A stretch of DNA of 64,000 nt from Leadbetterella sp031420365 (GCA_031420365.1 JANOMP010000343.1:1-64000); one strand, 5' to 3'; positions 15,366-24,563 are shown, counted from the first letter of the stretch. The notes: generated from the letters alone by a model not told the origin. Made by a program: numbers and translations.

Positions 15366-16058
15366 CTACTTTTTTGCGGTTTTCATTTGTATAACATCCA
15401 CTAAAAAAGAGAATGCCATTGAAAAGTAAATATAACCTTTTGGAATTTCAAAATGAAATCCTTCAGCTAAAAGTGAAACACCAATAATCATTAAAAAACA
15501 TAAAGCCAAAACTTTGAAAGAAGGGTGCTGAGAAATAAATCCGCTAATTGGCTTTGCAGCCGCAAGCATAATAAGTACTGTAACTACTACCGCTGTATAC
15601 ATAACCCACAACTCTTGGACCATACCTACTGCTGTTATTATAGAATCAACAGAGAAAACTAAATCCAAAACAATAACTTGAGCCAATAATTTAGAAAAAG
15701 TTTGTTCTTTACTTTTTCCCAATTCATCGTTATTTTTATCTTCTGTTTTATGGTAAATTTCTTTAGTGCTTTTATAAATTAAAAATAGTCCACCAAAAAT
15801 TAATATTAATCCTTTGCCAGTAATCTCAATGTTTACTATTATAAATAGGGTTTGATCTAATTTCAATATCCAAGAAATGACTCCCAATAATGCCATACGC
15901 ATTATAATAGCTAGGCCAATTCCCCAATACCTAAATTTAGCTCTTTGGCTTTCTGGAAGTCTATCAGCTAAAATTGATATAAAAATTATATTGTCTATTC
16001 CTAAAATAACCTCAAGGGCTATTAAAGATAAAAGTGGAATTAAAGAATCTAAAAGCAT
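15366..16058 (-). CDS. TerC-family integral membrane protein
   Basis: This 230-aa protein has about seven hydrophobic segments and the TerC signatures. The N-terminal EVILGIDNIIFISILADRLP and the central VLDLVFSVDSIITAVGMV carry the buried acidic residues thought to bind metal. Family members (Alx, YoaE, tellurite-resistance TerC) are linked to manganese export and metal stress; that role here is inferred. The frame could start at a TTG (16082), but the ATG at 16058 gives the family N-terminus MLLDSLIP. DUF2490 follows it. I saw no riboswitch-like structure upstream. Confidence 0.92.
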   Translation of the reverse strand: MLLDSLIPLLSLIALEVILGIDNIIFISILADRLPESQRAKFRYWGIGLAIIMRMALLGVISWILKLDQTLFIIVNIEITGKGLILIFGGLFLIYKSTKEIYHKTEDKNNDELGKSKEQTFSKLLAQVIVLDLVFSVDSIITAVGMVQELWVMYTAVVVTVLIMLAAAKPISGFISQHPSFKVLALCFLMIIGVSLLAEGFHFEIPKGYIYFSMAFSFLVDVIQMKTAKK

Positions 16059-16193
16059 AATTTGAAATAATTTGATTTGCAAAAATATTCGATTTGGTTT
16101 GATTAGTTTAATTAGAATAACATTAGAATAAGAAATTGTGATTTAATAGGTCAAAAAGGGGGGTCTGAGAAATGATTTTCTTATAATTTGCTA

Positions 16194-17357
16194 TTATAAA
16201 TATTTTGTTACAAAAACTTCTTTTTCCTTTTGTGATAAACCAAACCTTGTTGCTAAATTTATGTTTTCTAAAAATAGATTTTTGTCTCTATTTTTTCCAT
16301 AGAAATTAGCTGCTTGTAAATAAAACGCTTTTTTCTGTTTGTCATCTTTAATTGCATTAAACCATTTGTCTTTTATCGAAAGAAAGTAGCTGTGCATTTC
16401 ATTTGATGCGAGTTTCTCATTAATCTTTACCATTAAAAAATTATAGGTACTGGCATCAGGGTAATAATTATAAAGTGTTTCGCAAATCTTGGCTGACGCT
16501 TTATAATCATTCTGCGATAAATAAAAAACCAATTCTAAGTCCCAAAGCATAGTACTTATTCTTTTTTTGTCCCCTCCTAGAATGCTGAGATATGATTTTA
16601 TGGATTCTATATTTGCTTTTTCAATAGTTGACAGGTTTTGTAAATGTTTTATTTGCCATTGTATAATTGTAAAAAACACATCCTTTTCTCTATTTGAATT
16701 TAATTCAAAAGCAGCAGCAGTACTTAAATTATTTATCCAAAAATCAAAGAATTTATTTTCTGTTGATAAAATCACTTTTTTAAAAACGTTCCAAGAGTTT
16801 TGACTTGATTTTTCAGGCTCAGGCAGCTCATTTATGAACTTATTACATATAGCATTACTTTTTTCATAGTCTTTAAGCATTCTATGATAGGTAGCACATT
16901 TTACATTTTCTTTGATGGAAGAATCTGTTTTTTTTTCGCAATCTACGCATGAATTACCTCTTTCTGTATCAAATTGCTGGATTATTCCTTGAGGAGTTTC
17001 TTGAGGTTCTATAAAATAGTATAGGTTTCCACCATTGTCAAAAAATAAGAAAATTGGATAATTTAAAATTCGGATATTCTTTTTTTCTAAAAGTAAAACT
17101 TGCCCTTTATTACTCAGATCTATTTGAAGATTTGTGTAATTATCATTAAAATAGTTTGCTAATGTCTCGTTCTTTAAATTTTCAGATAAAGTTTTACAAT
17201 GCGTACATTCGGGGTGGTAGCATTCTATGAGGACTTTTTTTCCTGTTTTGAAAGCATTTTTTAAAGCTAAATCGAAATCAAAGAACCAGTTTATTTGTCC
17301 TCGAGAATTTTCAAATGATAACATCAAAATTAAAAAAGCCAAAACTACTTTTTTCAT
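16194..17357 (-). CDS. Secreted thioredoxin-fold protein with helical C-terminal half
   Basis: This 387-aa protein has a signal peptide followed by a thioredoxin-like domain (about residues 25-135). Its CxxC is in CYHPECTHCKTLSENL and its cis-Pro region is RILNYPIFLFFDNGG, resembling periplasmic thiol-disulfide proteins with a CTHC active site. A second CxxC (NSCVDCEKK) follows near residue 145. The remaining 230 residues are helical and TPR-like. It probably acts on envelope thiols or as a chaperone scaffold. It lies 17 bp downstream of the DEAD-box gene on the same strand. Confidence 0.75.
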   Translation of the reverse strand: MKKVVLAFLILMLSFENSRGQINWFFDFDLALKNAFKTGKKVLIECYHPECTHCKTLSENLKNETLANYFNDNYTNLQIDLSNKGQVLLLEKKNIRILNYPIFLFFDNGGNLYYFIEPQETPQGIIQQFDTERGNSCVDCEKKTDSSIKENVKCATYHRMLKDYEKSNAICNKFINELPEPEKSSQNSWNVFKKVILSTENKFFDFWINNLSTAAAFELNSNREKDVFFTIIQWQIKHLQNLSTIEKANIESIKSYLSILGGDKKRISTMLWDLELVFYLSQNDYKASAKICETLYNYYPDASTYNFLMVKINEKLASNEMHSYFLSIKDKWFNAIKDDKQKKAFYLQAANFYGKNRDKNLFLENINLATRFGLSQKEKEVFVTKYL

Positions 17358-17374
17358 ATTTTTTGCTATAATAT

Positions 17375-18616
17375 TTATTTTTTCTTTTTTTTCTTTTTGC
17401 GTTTTTCTTGTTCTAATTCAAAATCGTTGATTTCTTTTATCACATCTTTCCAAGTGTGATTTTCTTGATCCGAAAACATTTTTGTTTCTTCGTAATCTTC
17501 TTTTCCAACTTCAATTTTGGGTAATGGACTTCCAATATATTTTTCTATTTCGGTCAAAAGAGGCAATTCTTCATTGCTACAAAATGAATAAGCTTGACCT
17601 TTTTGTGTGCCTCTGCCAGTACGGCCAATTCTATGTACATAGTTTTCAGGTTCTTCAGGCAAATCGTAATTAATAACATAATCTACATTGGGAATATCAA
17701 TACCTCTGGCACTCACATCAGTTGCAATAAGAATTTTCAGACTTCCTTCTTTCAGGTTTTTCATGGTGTCTTTCCTCTCAATATGCGTTTTGTCGCTATG
17801 AATACTTTCAGTGGCTATTCCTACTCTATTCATAGCTGAAACTACTCTCTCGGCTCTTACTTTAGTACGCACAAAAACTATCATCTTGCTCTCTGGGTGC
17901 TCTCGAACCATCCGCTCTAAAAAGAACCGCTTGTCGTCCATTTCTACATATGCCAAAGCGTGAGTGATGTTTTTAGAAATCGGATTATCTGGCGAAATCT
18001 GGATTCGAATCGCATTTTTAACTAAGGAATAGGCTAATTTTTTAATTACAGGATTAATAGTTGCGGAGAAAAAAAGGGTTTGTCTATTTTTGGGCAAATA
18101 ACGAATCAAGTCTTCAATATCCTTAATAAACCCAAGATCGAGCATGTGGTCTGCTTCATCTAAAATGAGTACTTGAAGTTCATTGAAATCTATAAATCCT
18201 TGGGAACGAAGGTCAAACATTCTACCAGGAGTACTTACTAACACGTCCACCCCTTTTTGCAGAGCCGCAATCTGAGGTTCCTGATTGGTGCTTCCATGTA
18301 AGGCTAAAACTTTGATTTTGGTATGCTTTCCAATAGTCCTGAAGACTTCTGTAATTTGCAATGCTAACTCATGAGTAGGAGCCATAACAAGTGTATGAAT
18401 ACCCTTTGTTCTACGTTTTTGTTGTATTATTAAATCTAAAATAGGTATCACAAAAGCAGCAGTTTTTCCCGTTCCGGTTTGCGCAATTGCTAAAACATCT
18501 TCGCCTTTTAAAATGGGTGTAATTGCCTTAAACTGTATATCTGTGGGTTTTTTAAAACCCATTTCCATTAAACTAGCTTTTAATTCAGCTGCAATTCTGT
18601 AATCTTCAAACTTCAT
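17375..18616 (-). CDS. DEAD-box ATP-dependent RNA helicase (RhlE-like)
   Basis: This 413-aa helicase shows all motifs in order: Q motif (MGFKKPTDIQ), I (AQTGTGKT), Ia (PTHELA), Ib (TPGR), II (DEAD), III (SAT), IV (IVFVRT), V (ATDVSARGID) and VI (HRIGRTGR). The C-terminus is a short basic tail ending in a run of lysines, common for RNA binding in this group. It unwinds RNA duplexes in ribosome assembly or cold adaptation. The RRM protein lies 23 bp upstream on the same strand, so the two probably work together. Confidence 0.95.
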   Translation of the reverse strand: MKFEDYRIAAELKASLMEMGFKKPTDIQFKAITPILKGEDVLAIAQTGTGKTAAFVIPILDLIIQQKRRTKGIHTLVMAPTHELALQITEVFRTIGKHTKIKVLALHGSTNQEPQIAALQKGVDVLVSTPGRMFDLRSQGFIDFNELQVLILDEADHMLDLGFIKDIEDLIRYLPKNRQTLFFSATINPVIKKLAYSLVKNAIRIQISPDNPISKNITHALAYVEMDDKRFFLERMVREHPESKMIVFVRTKVRAERVVSAMNRVGIATESIHSDKTHIERKDTMKNLKEGSLKILIATDVSARGIDIPNVDYVINYDLPEEPENYVHRIGRTGRGTQKGQAYSFCSNEELPLLTEIEKYIGSPLPKIEVGKEDYEETKMFSDQENHTWKDVIKEINDFELEQEKRKKKKKKK

Positions 18617-18639
18617 ATTTTAATGTTTACCTCAAAAGA

Positions 18640-18972
18640 TTATTTCCCTTTGGCCCAACTAATTATATCTTTTTTTGTGTCTTTTTTCTTTGGTGTATGC
18701 CAATCACGTTGTTGTGTTTTTTCACCATCTTTGTTTTTTTGAGCTTCAGAAACAACTATTGCCCTTCCTCCCTGGTTCGAGCCATTAAGCGATTTTATTG
18801 CTTTCAAGGCCTGGTTATTGTTGGTCATTTCTACAAAACCAAAGCCTTTGTTTTGTCTTGTGGCTTTATCAATTACTATTGTTGCCGCTTTTACTTCTCC
18901 ATATTCACTAAAAATAGCAATTAAGTCTTCTTCTTTAAATTTAAAAGGGATGCTCCCCACAAAAATATCCAT
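18640..18972 (-). CDS. RRM-domain RNA-binding protein
   Basis: This 110-aa protein consists of one RNA recognition motif (RNP2 IFVGSIPF near residues 3-10, RNP1 KGFGFVEM near 43-50) and a basic, glutamine-rich tail. Bacterial RRM proteins of this size bind single-stranded RNA and are often cold-induced. The next gene downstream is a DEAD-box helicase, a sensible partner. It starts 5 bp after the ABC ATPase gene. Confidence 0.93.
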   Translation of the reverse strand: MDIFVGSIPFKFKEEDLIAIFSEYGEVKAATIVIDKATRQNKGFGFVEMTNNNQALKAIKSLNGSNQGGRAIVVSEAQKNKDGEKTQQRDWHTPKKKDTKKDIISWAKGK

Positions 18973-18977
18973 TTATT

Positions 18978-19685
18978 TTACTTCGTTAAATTTCTAAAAA
19001 CATCTTCAAGTGTCTCTCCATTTTTCATTATTGAAGATAAACTATCATCTGCTACAATATTTCCTTTATTAATTATTATTACCCTATCGCAAATGGCCTC
19101 CACTTCTTGCATTATATGGGTACTCAAAATTATTGTTTTATTTTTCCCAATTTCTTTTATTAAATTTCTAATTTCCACCAATTGATTCGGATCAAGACCA
19201 GTAGTCGGTTCATCTAAAATTAAAACTTCTGGATCATGCAAAAGAGCCTGAGCCAAGCCCACTCTTTGCCTAAATCCTTTAGAAAGTTGCTCAATCTTCT
19301 TATGCTTTTCGGGGTTTAAGCCCACTAAATTTATTACTTCTCCTATCCTTTTTTTTAATACTTGCCCTGTCATTCCATAAAAACTACCTACAAATGTCAA
19401 ATACTCCACTATATACATTTCTATATAAAGCGGATTATGCTCTGGCAAATAGCCTACTTGTCTTTTACTTTCTAAGGAATCTACAGAAATAATACTATTG
19501 TTTAACATGGCTTCACCAGAAGAGCAACTTATAAAACCTGCTAAAATCTTCATAGTTGTTGATTTTCCAGCACCATTCGGACCGAGAAAACCCACAATTT
19601 CTCCATTGTTTATTGAAAAATTTATTGCGTTAACCGCTATTTGTGAACCATATGATTTCGATAAATTACTGACACTGATTGACAT
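18978..19685 (-). CDS. ABC transporter ATP-binding protein, GldA-like
   Basis: This 235-aa ATPase has Walker A GPNGAGKST, a signature QLSKGFRQR (in place of LSGGQ), Walker B VLILDEP, and H-loop STHIMQEVE. The HNPLYIEMYIVEYL region matches GldA, the ATPase of the GldAFG transporter needed for gliding in some flavobacteria. It is shorter than GldA proteins of about 300 residues, and no gldF or gldG permease gene is adjacent, so the symbol is withheld. It is divergent from a histidine kinase and probably co-transcribed with the RRM and helicase genes. Confidence 0.8.
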   Translation of the reverse strand: MSISVSNLSKSYGSQIAVNAINFSINNGEIVGFLGPNGAGKSTTMKILAGFISCSSGEAMLNNSIISVDSLESKRQVGYLPEHNPLYIEMYIVEYLTFVGSFYGMTGQVLKKRIGEVINLVGLNPEKHKKIEQLSKGFRQRVGLAQALLHDPEVLILDEPTTGLDPNQLVEIRNLIKEIGKNKTIILSTHIMQEVEAICDRVIIINKGNIVADDSLSSIMKNGETLEDVFRNLTK

Positions 19686-19860
19686 TTCAATAATAAATTA
19701 TTGTGATAATTATGCAAATTTACGTAATATTTTCTAAGTAAGCTTTGCATTTGGGGGTTTGATTATTAAAATGATGTTGTCTGTATCTTGTTAAAAATTG
19801 TTAAACGACTTTTTTTAGAAAAATCTTAATGATAGATTTGGATCTATTCTTTTTGCAAAA

Positions 19861-21723
19861 TTGAGGAAAATTAATATTCTTATAGGTGTTATGCTCTTAG
19901 CATTAATAGGCTTAGTGGCATTTCAGTGGTATTGGATTCAAAATGCCATAGCTATTAAAAATGAGCAGTTTGACAAAAAAGTATTTGAAATTCTGACGGA
20001 AAGTAGCCGAAAAATAGAGAAACAAGAGATACTATTTTTGGCGAAACAACGAATGATAAACAATGAGAAAAATAGGCTTATTTCAATTTCTAAAAAACCA
20101 AACAGCAGCCTTAAAAAAATCAAACTTCAGTCTCAAGATATAGACGTAACTGTTCATTCTCAAACTGATTCAATGAATTTTGCCTATTCTGAAGGCAAAG
20201 TATTAAAAATTGAGCCTAGAGAGGTGTTTTCTATTGATATAAATAGTAGAAACATGGCTACCAATGATGTGCTAGGGAATAGATTTTTTATTTTTCCGGA
20301 ATCAGAAGCTCAATTTATTAAAGGTTTTTTAGATGAAGAACACCGAACTGTTGAACGCTTTAGAAAGCGCTCTTTTGACTTGGCTCAAAAACAAAAAAGT
20401 ATAAATGAATTGGTAAATTTAATGAATGATCCAGTTTTTACCGAAGTTTTTCCAAGTCAGAATTTGAGTCAGAGTCAGATTCAGAGCAAACGAATTGATT
20501 TTTATTTTACCCCAGAAAGTGAGCAAACCACAAATTTTAGTATTCAAAAAGGAGATTCTCAACAAAAAAAAGTAAAGAACATTTTACCAAAAAAGAAAAA
20601 TACATTAGAGAAAAACTCTGAAAATTCTGAGAAAGCAGATTTAGTAAAGGATGTTTTTAAAGATTTTATTATGGGTAAAAGATCCATTGACGAAAGGCTT
20701 GGTCAGCTTATGCTTGATACCTTACTTCAATCGGAATTTAAAAGCAATGGTATTAAAATACCATTTAAATATAGCGTAAAAGATAATGGGAACCTAGTTT
20801 TTGCTTCCTTTTCCCATAATGAAACTCAAAATCCACTTCAAAAAGCCTATAAAGTTAAACTATTTCCTAACGATTCCTATGCTCAAGAACAATATTTAAA
20901 TGTATATTTTCCAGAGAAAGATGATTTTATTTTGGGTAACCTTTGGAATATTTTTGGGAGTTCTCTTTTATTGATTTGTATGGTAGGTGGTATTTTCTAT
21001 TACTCAGTAAACACAATGCTAAGTCAGAAAAAACTTTCAAATATCAAAACTGACTTTATCAATAATATGACCCACGAACTTAAAACACCAGTTTCTACTA
21101 TTAGCTTGGCTTTAGAGGTAATTCGAGATAAAGAATTGGAGAAAAATCCTGAAAAAACAGAACGCTACCTAAATATTATTGGGGAGGAAAATAAAAGATT
21201 GGGAACGCAAATTGAGAAAGTTTTGCAAATTGCACAGCTAGAAAGTGGTGACATAAGCCTTAAATTTGAAAATCTTGATATAAATGAGGTGTTGAATCAA
21301 GTTATAGCTAGCATGGGTGTACAATTGGAACAATTGAATGTAAAAGTTGACACCAATTTAAATGCTGCTATTCCGAATGTTGCTGCTGATAAAGTCCATT
21401 TAACAAGCATTTTTGTTAATTTATTAGATAATGCAATAAAATATTCAAAGGAATTTCCTGAAATTTTATTAAGCACAGAAAATACAATTGGTGGAGTAGC
21501 AATAAAAATAAAAGATAATGGCATTGGAATCCCCAAAGACCAGATTAATAAAATATTTGACAAATTTTATAGGGTTCCAAAAGGCAATTTACATGATGTT
21601 AAAGGCTTTGGCTTAGGATTAAGTTATGTAAAAAGAATGCTAACATTACATGGTGGAAAAATAGCTGTATCTAGCAAAGTAAACGAAGGAAGTGAATTTT
21701 TTGTGACTCTACCAAACGCTTAA
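19861..21723 (+). CDS. Sensor histidine kinase (RprX-like)
   Basis: This 620-aa kinase has a first TM at about residues 4-23 (ending AFQWYWIQNA), a long periplasmic domain of about 340 residues, and a second TM at about 365-388. A HisKA box follows (NNMTHELKTPVSTI, His near 407), then HATPase with N box (NLLDNAIKYSK), G1 (DNGIGIP) and G2 (GFGLGLSYVKR). The start is a TTG; a TAGATTTG box at 19833-19840 may be its -7 element. The architecture matches RprX-type kinases of Bacteroidota. The cognate regulator starts 13 bp downstream. Confidence 0.9.
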   Translation: MRKINILIGVMLLALIGLVAFQWYWIQNAIAIKNEQFDKKVFEILTESSRKIEKQEILFLAKQRMINNEKNRLISISKKPNSSLKKIKLQSQDIDVTVHSQTDSMNFAYSEGKVLKIEPREVFSIDINSRNMATNDVLGNRFFIFPESEAQFIKGFLDEEHRTVERFRKRSFDLAQKQKSINELVNLMNDPVFTEVFPSQNLSQSQIQSKRIDFYFTPESEQTTNFSIQKGDSQQKKVKNILPKKKNTLEKNSENSEKADLVKDVFKDFIMGKRSIDERLGQLMLDTLLQSEFKSNGIKIPFKYSVKDNGNLVFASFSHNETQNPLQKAYKVKLFPNDSYAQEQYLNVYFPEKDDFILGNLWNIFGSSLLLICMVGGIFYYSVNTMLSQKKLSNIKTDFINNMTHELKTPVSTISLALEVIRDKELEKNPEKTERYLNIIGEENKRLGTQIEKVLQIAQLESGDISLKFENLDINEVLNQVIASMGVQLEQLNVKVDTNLNAAIPNVAADKVHLTSIFVNLLDNAIKYSKEFPEILLSTENTIGGVAIKIKDNGIGIPKDQINKIFDKFYRVPKGNLHDVKGFGLGLSYVKRMLTLHGGKIAVSSKVNEGSEFFVTLPNA

Positions 21724-21736
21724 AAACTAAACCCTT

Positions 21737-22414
21737 ATGAAAATACTTTTGGCAGAAGATGACCACAATTTAGGAACATTATTGCATGAATATCTGGAGG
21801 CTAAGGGCTATGAGGTTATGCTTGCAAAAGATGGGAATGAAGGATTAGATCTATTTTTAAAACACGAATTTGATTTTTGCATTTTAGATGTAATGATGCC
21901 CAAAAAAGACGGATTTGCCTTGGCAAAGGAAATAAAAACCAAAAACTCAGAGATTCCATTAATTTTTTTAACTGCAAAGTCAATGCAAGATGACACCTTG
22001 AAAGGCTTTGAACTTGGGGCGGACGACTACATTACCAAACCGTTTAGTATGGAAGAACTTTTAGTGAGAATAAAAGCAATTCTGAAACGAACCAAAAAAA
22101 TGGAAACCGAAGTTGTGGCTGGTCAATATAAGATAGGAAATTACGATTTTTTCCCAAATCAACACGAATTGCAAGCCAATGGTGTTATTCAAAAACTAAC
22201 AACCAAAGAGTCAGATTTACTTTTACTTTTTAGTAAAAATTCAAACCGAGTAGTAAGTCGAAGCTATGCATTAAAACTTATCTGGGGAGACGATTCTTAT
22301 TTTAATGCCCGTAGCATGGATGTTTATATTACGAAGCTTCGAAAATTTCTAAAGTCTGACCCCAGTATTCAAATCATGAATTTACATGGGGAAGGTTTTA
22401 AGCTGGTGTGTTGA
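21737..22414 (+). CDS. OmpR-family response regulator (RprY-like)
   Basis: This 225-aa protein has a receiver domain with acidic EDD, the phospho-acceptor in FCILDVMMPKKDG near D52, LTAKS, and K in DYITKPFSM. A winged helix (RSMDVYITKLRKFL, LHGEGFKLVC) follows. It is the partner of the kinase 13 bp upstream. Its 3' end overlaps the convergent XRE gene by 17 bp. RprY is linked to envelope and redox responses in Bacteroides; the same role here is inference. Confidence 0.93.
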   Translation: MKILLAEDDHNLGTLLHEYLEAKGYEVMLAKDGNEGLDLFLKHEFDFCILDVMMPKKDGFALAKEIKTKNSEIPLIFLTAKSMQDDTLKGFELGADDYITKPFSMEELLVRIKAILKRTKKMETEVVAGQYKIGNYDFFPNQHELQANGVIQKLTTKESDLLLLFSKNSNRVVSRSYALKLIWGDDSYFNARSMDVYITKLRKFLKSDPSIQIMNLHGEGFKLVC

Positions 22415-22778
22415 AGTTTTGGTTTTTCAAGTAGGATATTTGTTCTTTTAACAATTGAATCTCATTTTCTTTAGCATTCAACAATTTCTCAAAAAGAGAT
22501 TCCAATTTTTCGTTTAAGTTTGTTTCATTTATTTTGTTGCCATTTTCCATTGTGTTAGTCTCTTGGATAATCGCATTTTCTTTGGGACTAAACAATTCAG
22601 AAATATCAATCTCTAAAAATTTGACGAGTTTTTCCAAAAACTGAGGTTTAAAAGTTGTTACTTTGCCATTTTCAATACGGTTTAAAGTGGAGAGATCTAT
22701 ATCCAAGGCAAATGCCAAACCTTTGGCCGTAATGCCTCTCTTTTCTCTAAATAGTCTTATTTTTTCTCCAAAAATCAT
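22398..22778 (-). CDS. XRE-family transcriptional regulator with coiled-coil tail
   Basis: This 126-aa protein has an HTH_3 domain at about residues 1-62 (GEKIRLFREKRGITAKGLAF, then LDIDLSTLNRIENGK as recognition region). An acidic/Asn linker and a C-terminal coiled coil (EKLESLFEKLLNAKENEIQL) probably mediate dimerisation. The frame extends 13 residues upstream, but that extension is only the translated AATTTCAC tandem repeat, so the ATG at 22778 is preferred. It is divergent from the first small secreted protein gene by 196 bp. A degraded copy lies in the same orientation before the third cassette, so this gene belongs to the repeated unit and is the likely local regulator. Confidence 0.85.
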   Translation of the reverse strand: MIFGEKIRLFREKRGITAKGLAFALDIDLSTLNRIENGKVTTFKPQFLEKLVKFLEIDISELFSPKENAIIQETNTMENGNKINETNLNEKLESLFEKLLNAKENEIQLLKEQISYLKNQNFNTPA

Positions 22779-22780
22779 GT

Positions 22781-22812
22781 GTGAAATTGTGAAATTGTGA
22801 AATTGTGAAATT
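22781..22812. repeat. Four tandem GTGAAATT octamers before the XRE start
   Basis: Four perfect consecutive copies of GTGAAATT begin 2 bp upstream of the XRE ATG. The homologous position before the XRE remnant (25678-25687) keeps one copy. The unit TGTGAAATT also occurs at 27252-27260 and, inverted, at 24605-24613. It may be an autoregulatory operator or an unstable repeat. Confidence 0.7.
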
Positions 22813-22911
22813 TCCAAAAACTTGTGCGAAATCTACAATTTATTGTTCAGAATTTTCAAACAATTTTACAAAAAATTAAAGAATTTTGATTCATCAGCTG
22901 ATAACAGTGGG

Positions 22912-23034
22912 GGAAAAAACCAACAGCCACTTTAAATTTCTGTAGGTTATAAACAAATTTTAAATTTAAATTGCATGAAAAAAGTATTTTTGTCCGTTGT
23001 GTTAATGTTTTTTGTTTCGTTTGCTTTTGCAGAA
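22912..23034 (+). repeat. Duplicated leader block, copy A
   Basis: This is a 5' untranslated segment (from about CCAACAGCCACTTTAAATTT) plus the first 20 codons of the small secreted protein. It is nearly identical to 24161-24281 and 25791-25909. Similarity stops where the mature protein begins. Copies A and C also share about 130 bp further upstream, including the palindrome ATCAGCTGAT (22893-22902 and 25768-25777). Confidence 0.85.
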
Positions 23035-23280
23035 AATCGGGCAATTTCAAATCCAAAAAATTTCACGAGTAAAGAAGAAAAAATTGGTTTACAATTACTT
23101 GAAAATTCTACTAGGTGTTTGCAATTGTGGTTTTGCCTCAATTTATCTTGCCGTGATATTTGTATACCTATTGATCAGGAATCCGATCTTCCTAGTACTT
23201 TAGCCGAGTTTAATAGCATTATGTATGATTGGGAAGTTGCTGCGTGCGATTATGATGATGGTTGGGGAGATAGACCATAA
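22975..23280 (+). CDS. Small secreted cysteine-containing protein, cassette 1
   Basis: This 101-aa protein belongs to no family I recognise. Residues 1-20 are a signal peptide ending in FAFA-E, almost identical in the three cassettes. The mature part is acidic and has five Cys (48, 54, 59, 63, 91). Cys54, 59, 63 and 91 match the shared pattern C-x3-S-C-x3-C followed by a distal Cys. Apart from this the mature sequences are unrelated. It is followed 77 bp later by a GLPGLI protein and is divergent from the XRE gene. Disulfides in the periplasm or outside are likely. It could be a toxin, signal or carrier; no function is shown. Confidence 0.75.
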   Translation: MKKVFLSVVLMFFVSFAFAENRAISNPKNFTSKEEKIGLQLLENSTRCLQLWFCLNLSCRDICIPIDQESDLPSTLAEFNSIMYDWEVAACDYDDGWGDRP

Positions 23281-23357
23281 TCACCAGAAATAAAATAATA
23301 AGATTATAAAGCCTTAGAGAGTAAAGTAAACTTGAAATAATTCAATAACCAATACAA

Positions 23358-24161
23358 ATGACCTATTACACAAGACCTTTTTTTTTGCTTTTATTTTTTA
23401 ATGTTGCTTGGGGCCAGACCCTTAAGGCAACTTATAGCTTAGATTTCATTTTTAACGAAAAAACTCCTCATAAAATATCAAAAGAAAAGTTTTCATTACT
23501 TATCTACGATACAAGTGAATCGGTATTTTTAAGCACCCCTGCATTGCATAATGATTCTCTTTTGAAAAGCATGGAAAACCTTCCCTACAGTAAAAATGGT
23601 ATTTCCAATATTAAAAGTCCTTTGATAAAAACCCATTTTCAAACAATTATAACTAAAAATTATACAAATAAATTAGTCAAAGTTTATGATACTATTTTTA
23701 CGTTGAAAGGAAATTATTTATTCAATGAGAAATTAAATTGGGAAATAAAAGATAGCACAGCCAAAATTGGAGAATATAATTGCATTTTAGCACAGGTATT
23801 TTATGCAGGTAGAAATTATGAGGCTTGGTTTACTGATGAAATTCCAATTTCGGATGGCCCCTATTTGTTTTCCGGTTTACCAGGCCTTATCGTTGAAGTA
23901 TCAGATGCAAGAAAAAATTATCATTTTAAATTGCTATCATTTGAAAAAAATAATTCAAAAAAAATCAATCATTTTTATATTTCAAAAAAATCAATTCAAT
24001 TTGATAGAACTGAATTTCTAAATCTCCGTCTTAGCCATCATAATGACCCAATAGGATTTATGGCAAATACATTGAATATTAAAGGTCTGGATGAAGATGT
24101 ACAATCTGATATTAAAAAAAATATAAGTAAACGTAACAATTTCATGGAGTTGAATTGGTGA
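23358..24161 (+). CDS. GLPGLI family protein, cassette 1
   Basis: This 267-aa protein has a signal peptide (FFLLLFFNVAWGQ). The family block near residues 150-185 reads YEAWFTDEIPISDGPYLF, then SGLPGLIVEVSD. The N-terminal half has beta-rich segments such as LKATYSLDF. GLPGLI proteins (TIGR01200) are exported, restricted mainly to Bacteroidota, and have no established function; they commonly neighbour TonB-receptor-like genes, as here. The TGA stop coincides with the first bases of the next duplicated leader block, so cassette 2 is joined directly to it. Confidence 0.92.
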   Translation: MTYYTRPFFLLLFFNVAWGQTLKATYSLDFIFNEKTPHKISKEKFSLLIYDTSESVFLSTPALHNDSLLKSMENLPYSKNGISNIKSPLIKTHFQTIITKNYTNKLVKVYDTIFTLKGNYLFNEKLNWEIKDSTAKIGEYNCILAQVFYAGRNYEAWFTDEIPISDGPYLFSGLPGLIVEVSDARKNYHFKLLSFEKNNSKKINHFYISKKSIQFDRTEFLNLRLSHHNDPIGFMANTLNIKGLDEDVQSDIKKNISKRNNFMELNW

Positions 24162-24281
24162 AAAGACCAACAGCCACTTTAAATTTCTGTAGGTTCTAAA
24201 CAAATTTTAAATTTATATTATATGAAAAAAGTATTTTTGTCCGTTGTGTTAATGTTTTTTGTTTCATTTGCTTTTGCAGAG
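24161..24281 (+). repeat. Duplicated leader block, copy B
   Basis: The block starts at the last base of the preceding stop codon and covers a 61-bp leader plus codons 1-20. It lacks the upstream region with ATCAGCTGAT shared by copies A and C, so this cassette may depend on read-through from cassette 1 or on a promoter inside the short leader. Confidence 0.85.
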
Positions 24282-24527
24282 GAAATAGTAGTAGAGAAAG
24301 TTTCTATCGATAAAAACTTACATAAAGAAGGTTTGGTTTTAAATGCATCAAACGAGAATTCAAAATGCGTTCAAAAGGCCGGGACAAATTCTTTAGAAAT
24401 AGTTACCGTAAATGAAACTGAATGCTTTATATTGAGTTGCAGAGTAGTTTGTTTTGAGGTGGATCGTTTAGTGACTGCAGATGAAGTTGAAGCTATATAT
24501 GATCATTTAGACTACATTTTTTGTTAA
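24222..24527 (+). CDS. Small secreted cysteine-containing protein, cassette 2
   Basis: This 101-aa protein has the same 20-residue signal peptide as cassette 1, identical in protein sequence. The mature part is acidic with Cys49, 68, 73, 77 and 101 (the last residue). Cys68, 73, 77 and 101 fit C-x3-S-C-x3-C plus a distal Cys, in the segment ECFILSCRVVCFEVD. The rest has no resemblance to its siblings. A stable 10-bp hairpin separates it from the GLPGLI gene. The function is unknown. Confidence 0.75.
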   Translation: MKKVFLSVVLMFFVSFAFAEEIVVEKVSIDKNLHKEGLVLNASNENSKCVQKAGTNSLEIVTVNETECFILSCRVVCFEVDRLVTADEVEAIYDHLDYIFC

Positions 24528-24563
24528 CTTCTTAATCTGCTAGTTCTCTTACATAAATAGTTC

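Noticed and set aside
15366..16193. Manganese riboswitch (yybP-ykoY type) upstream of terC
   Set aside because: The 135-bp upstream region shows no matching conserved core.
22781..22812. Tandem octamers considered as a CRISPR-like array
   Set aside because: The units are contiguous with no spacers and no cas genes are present.
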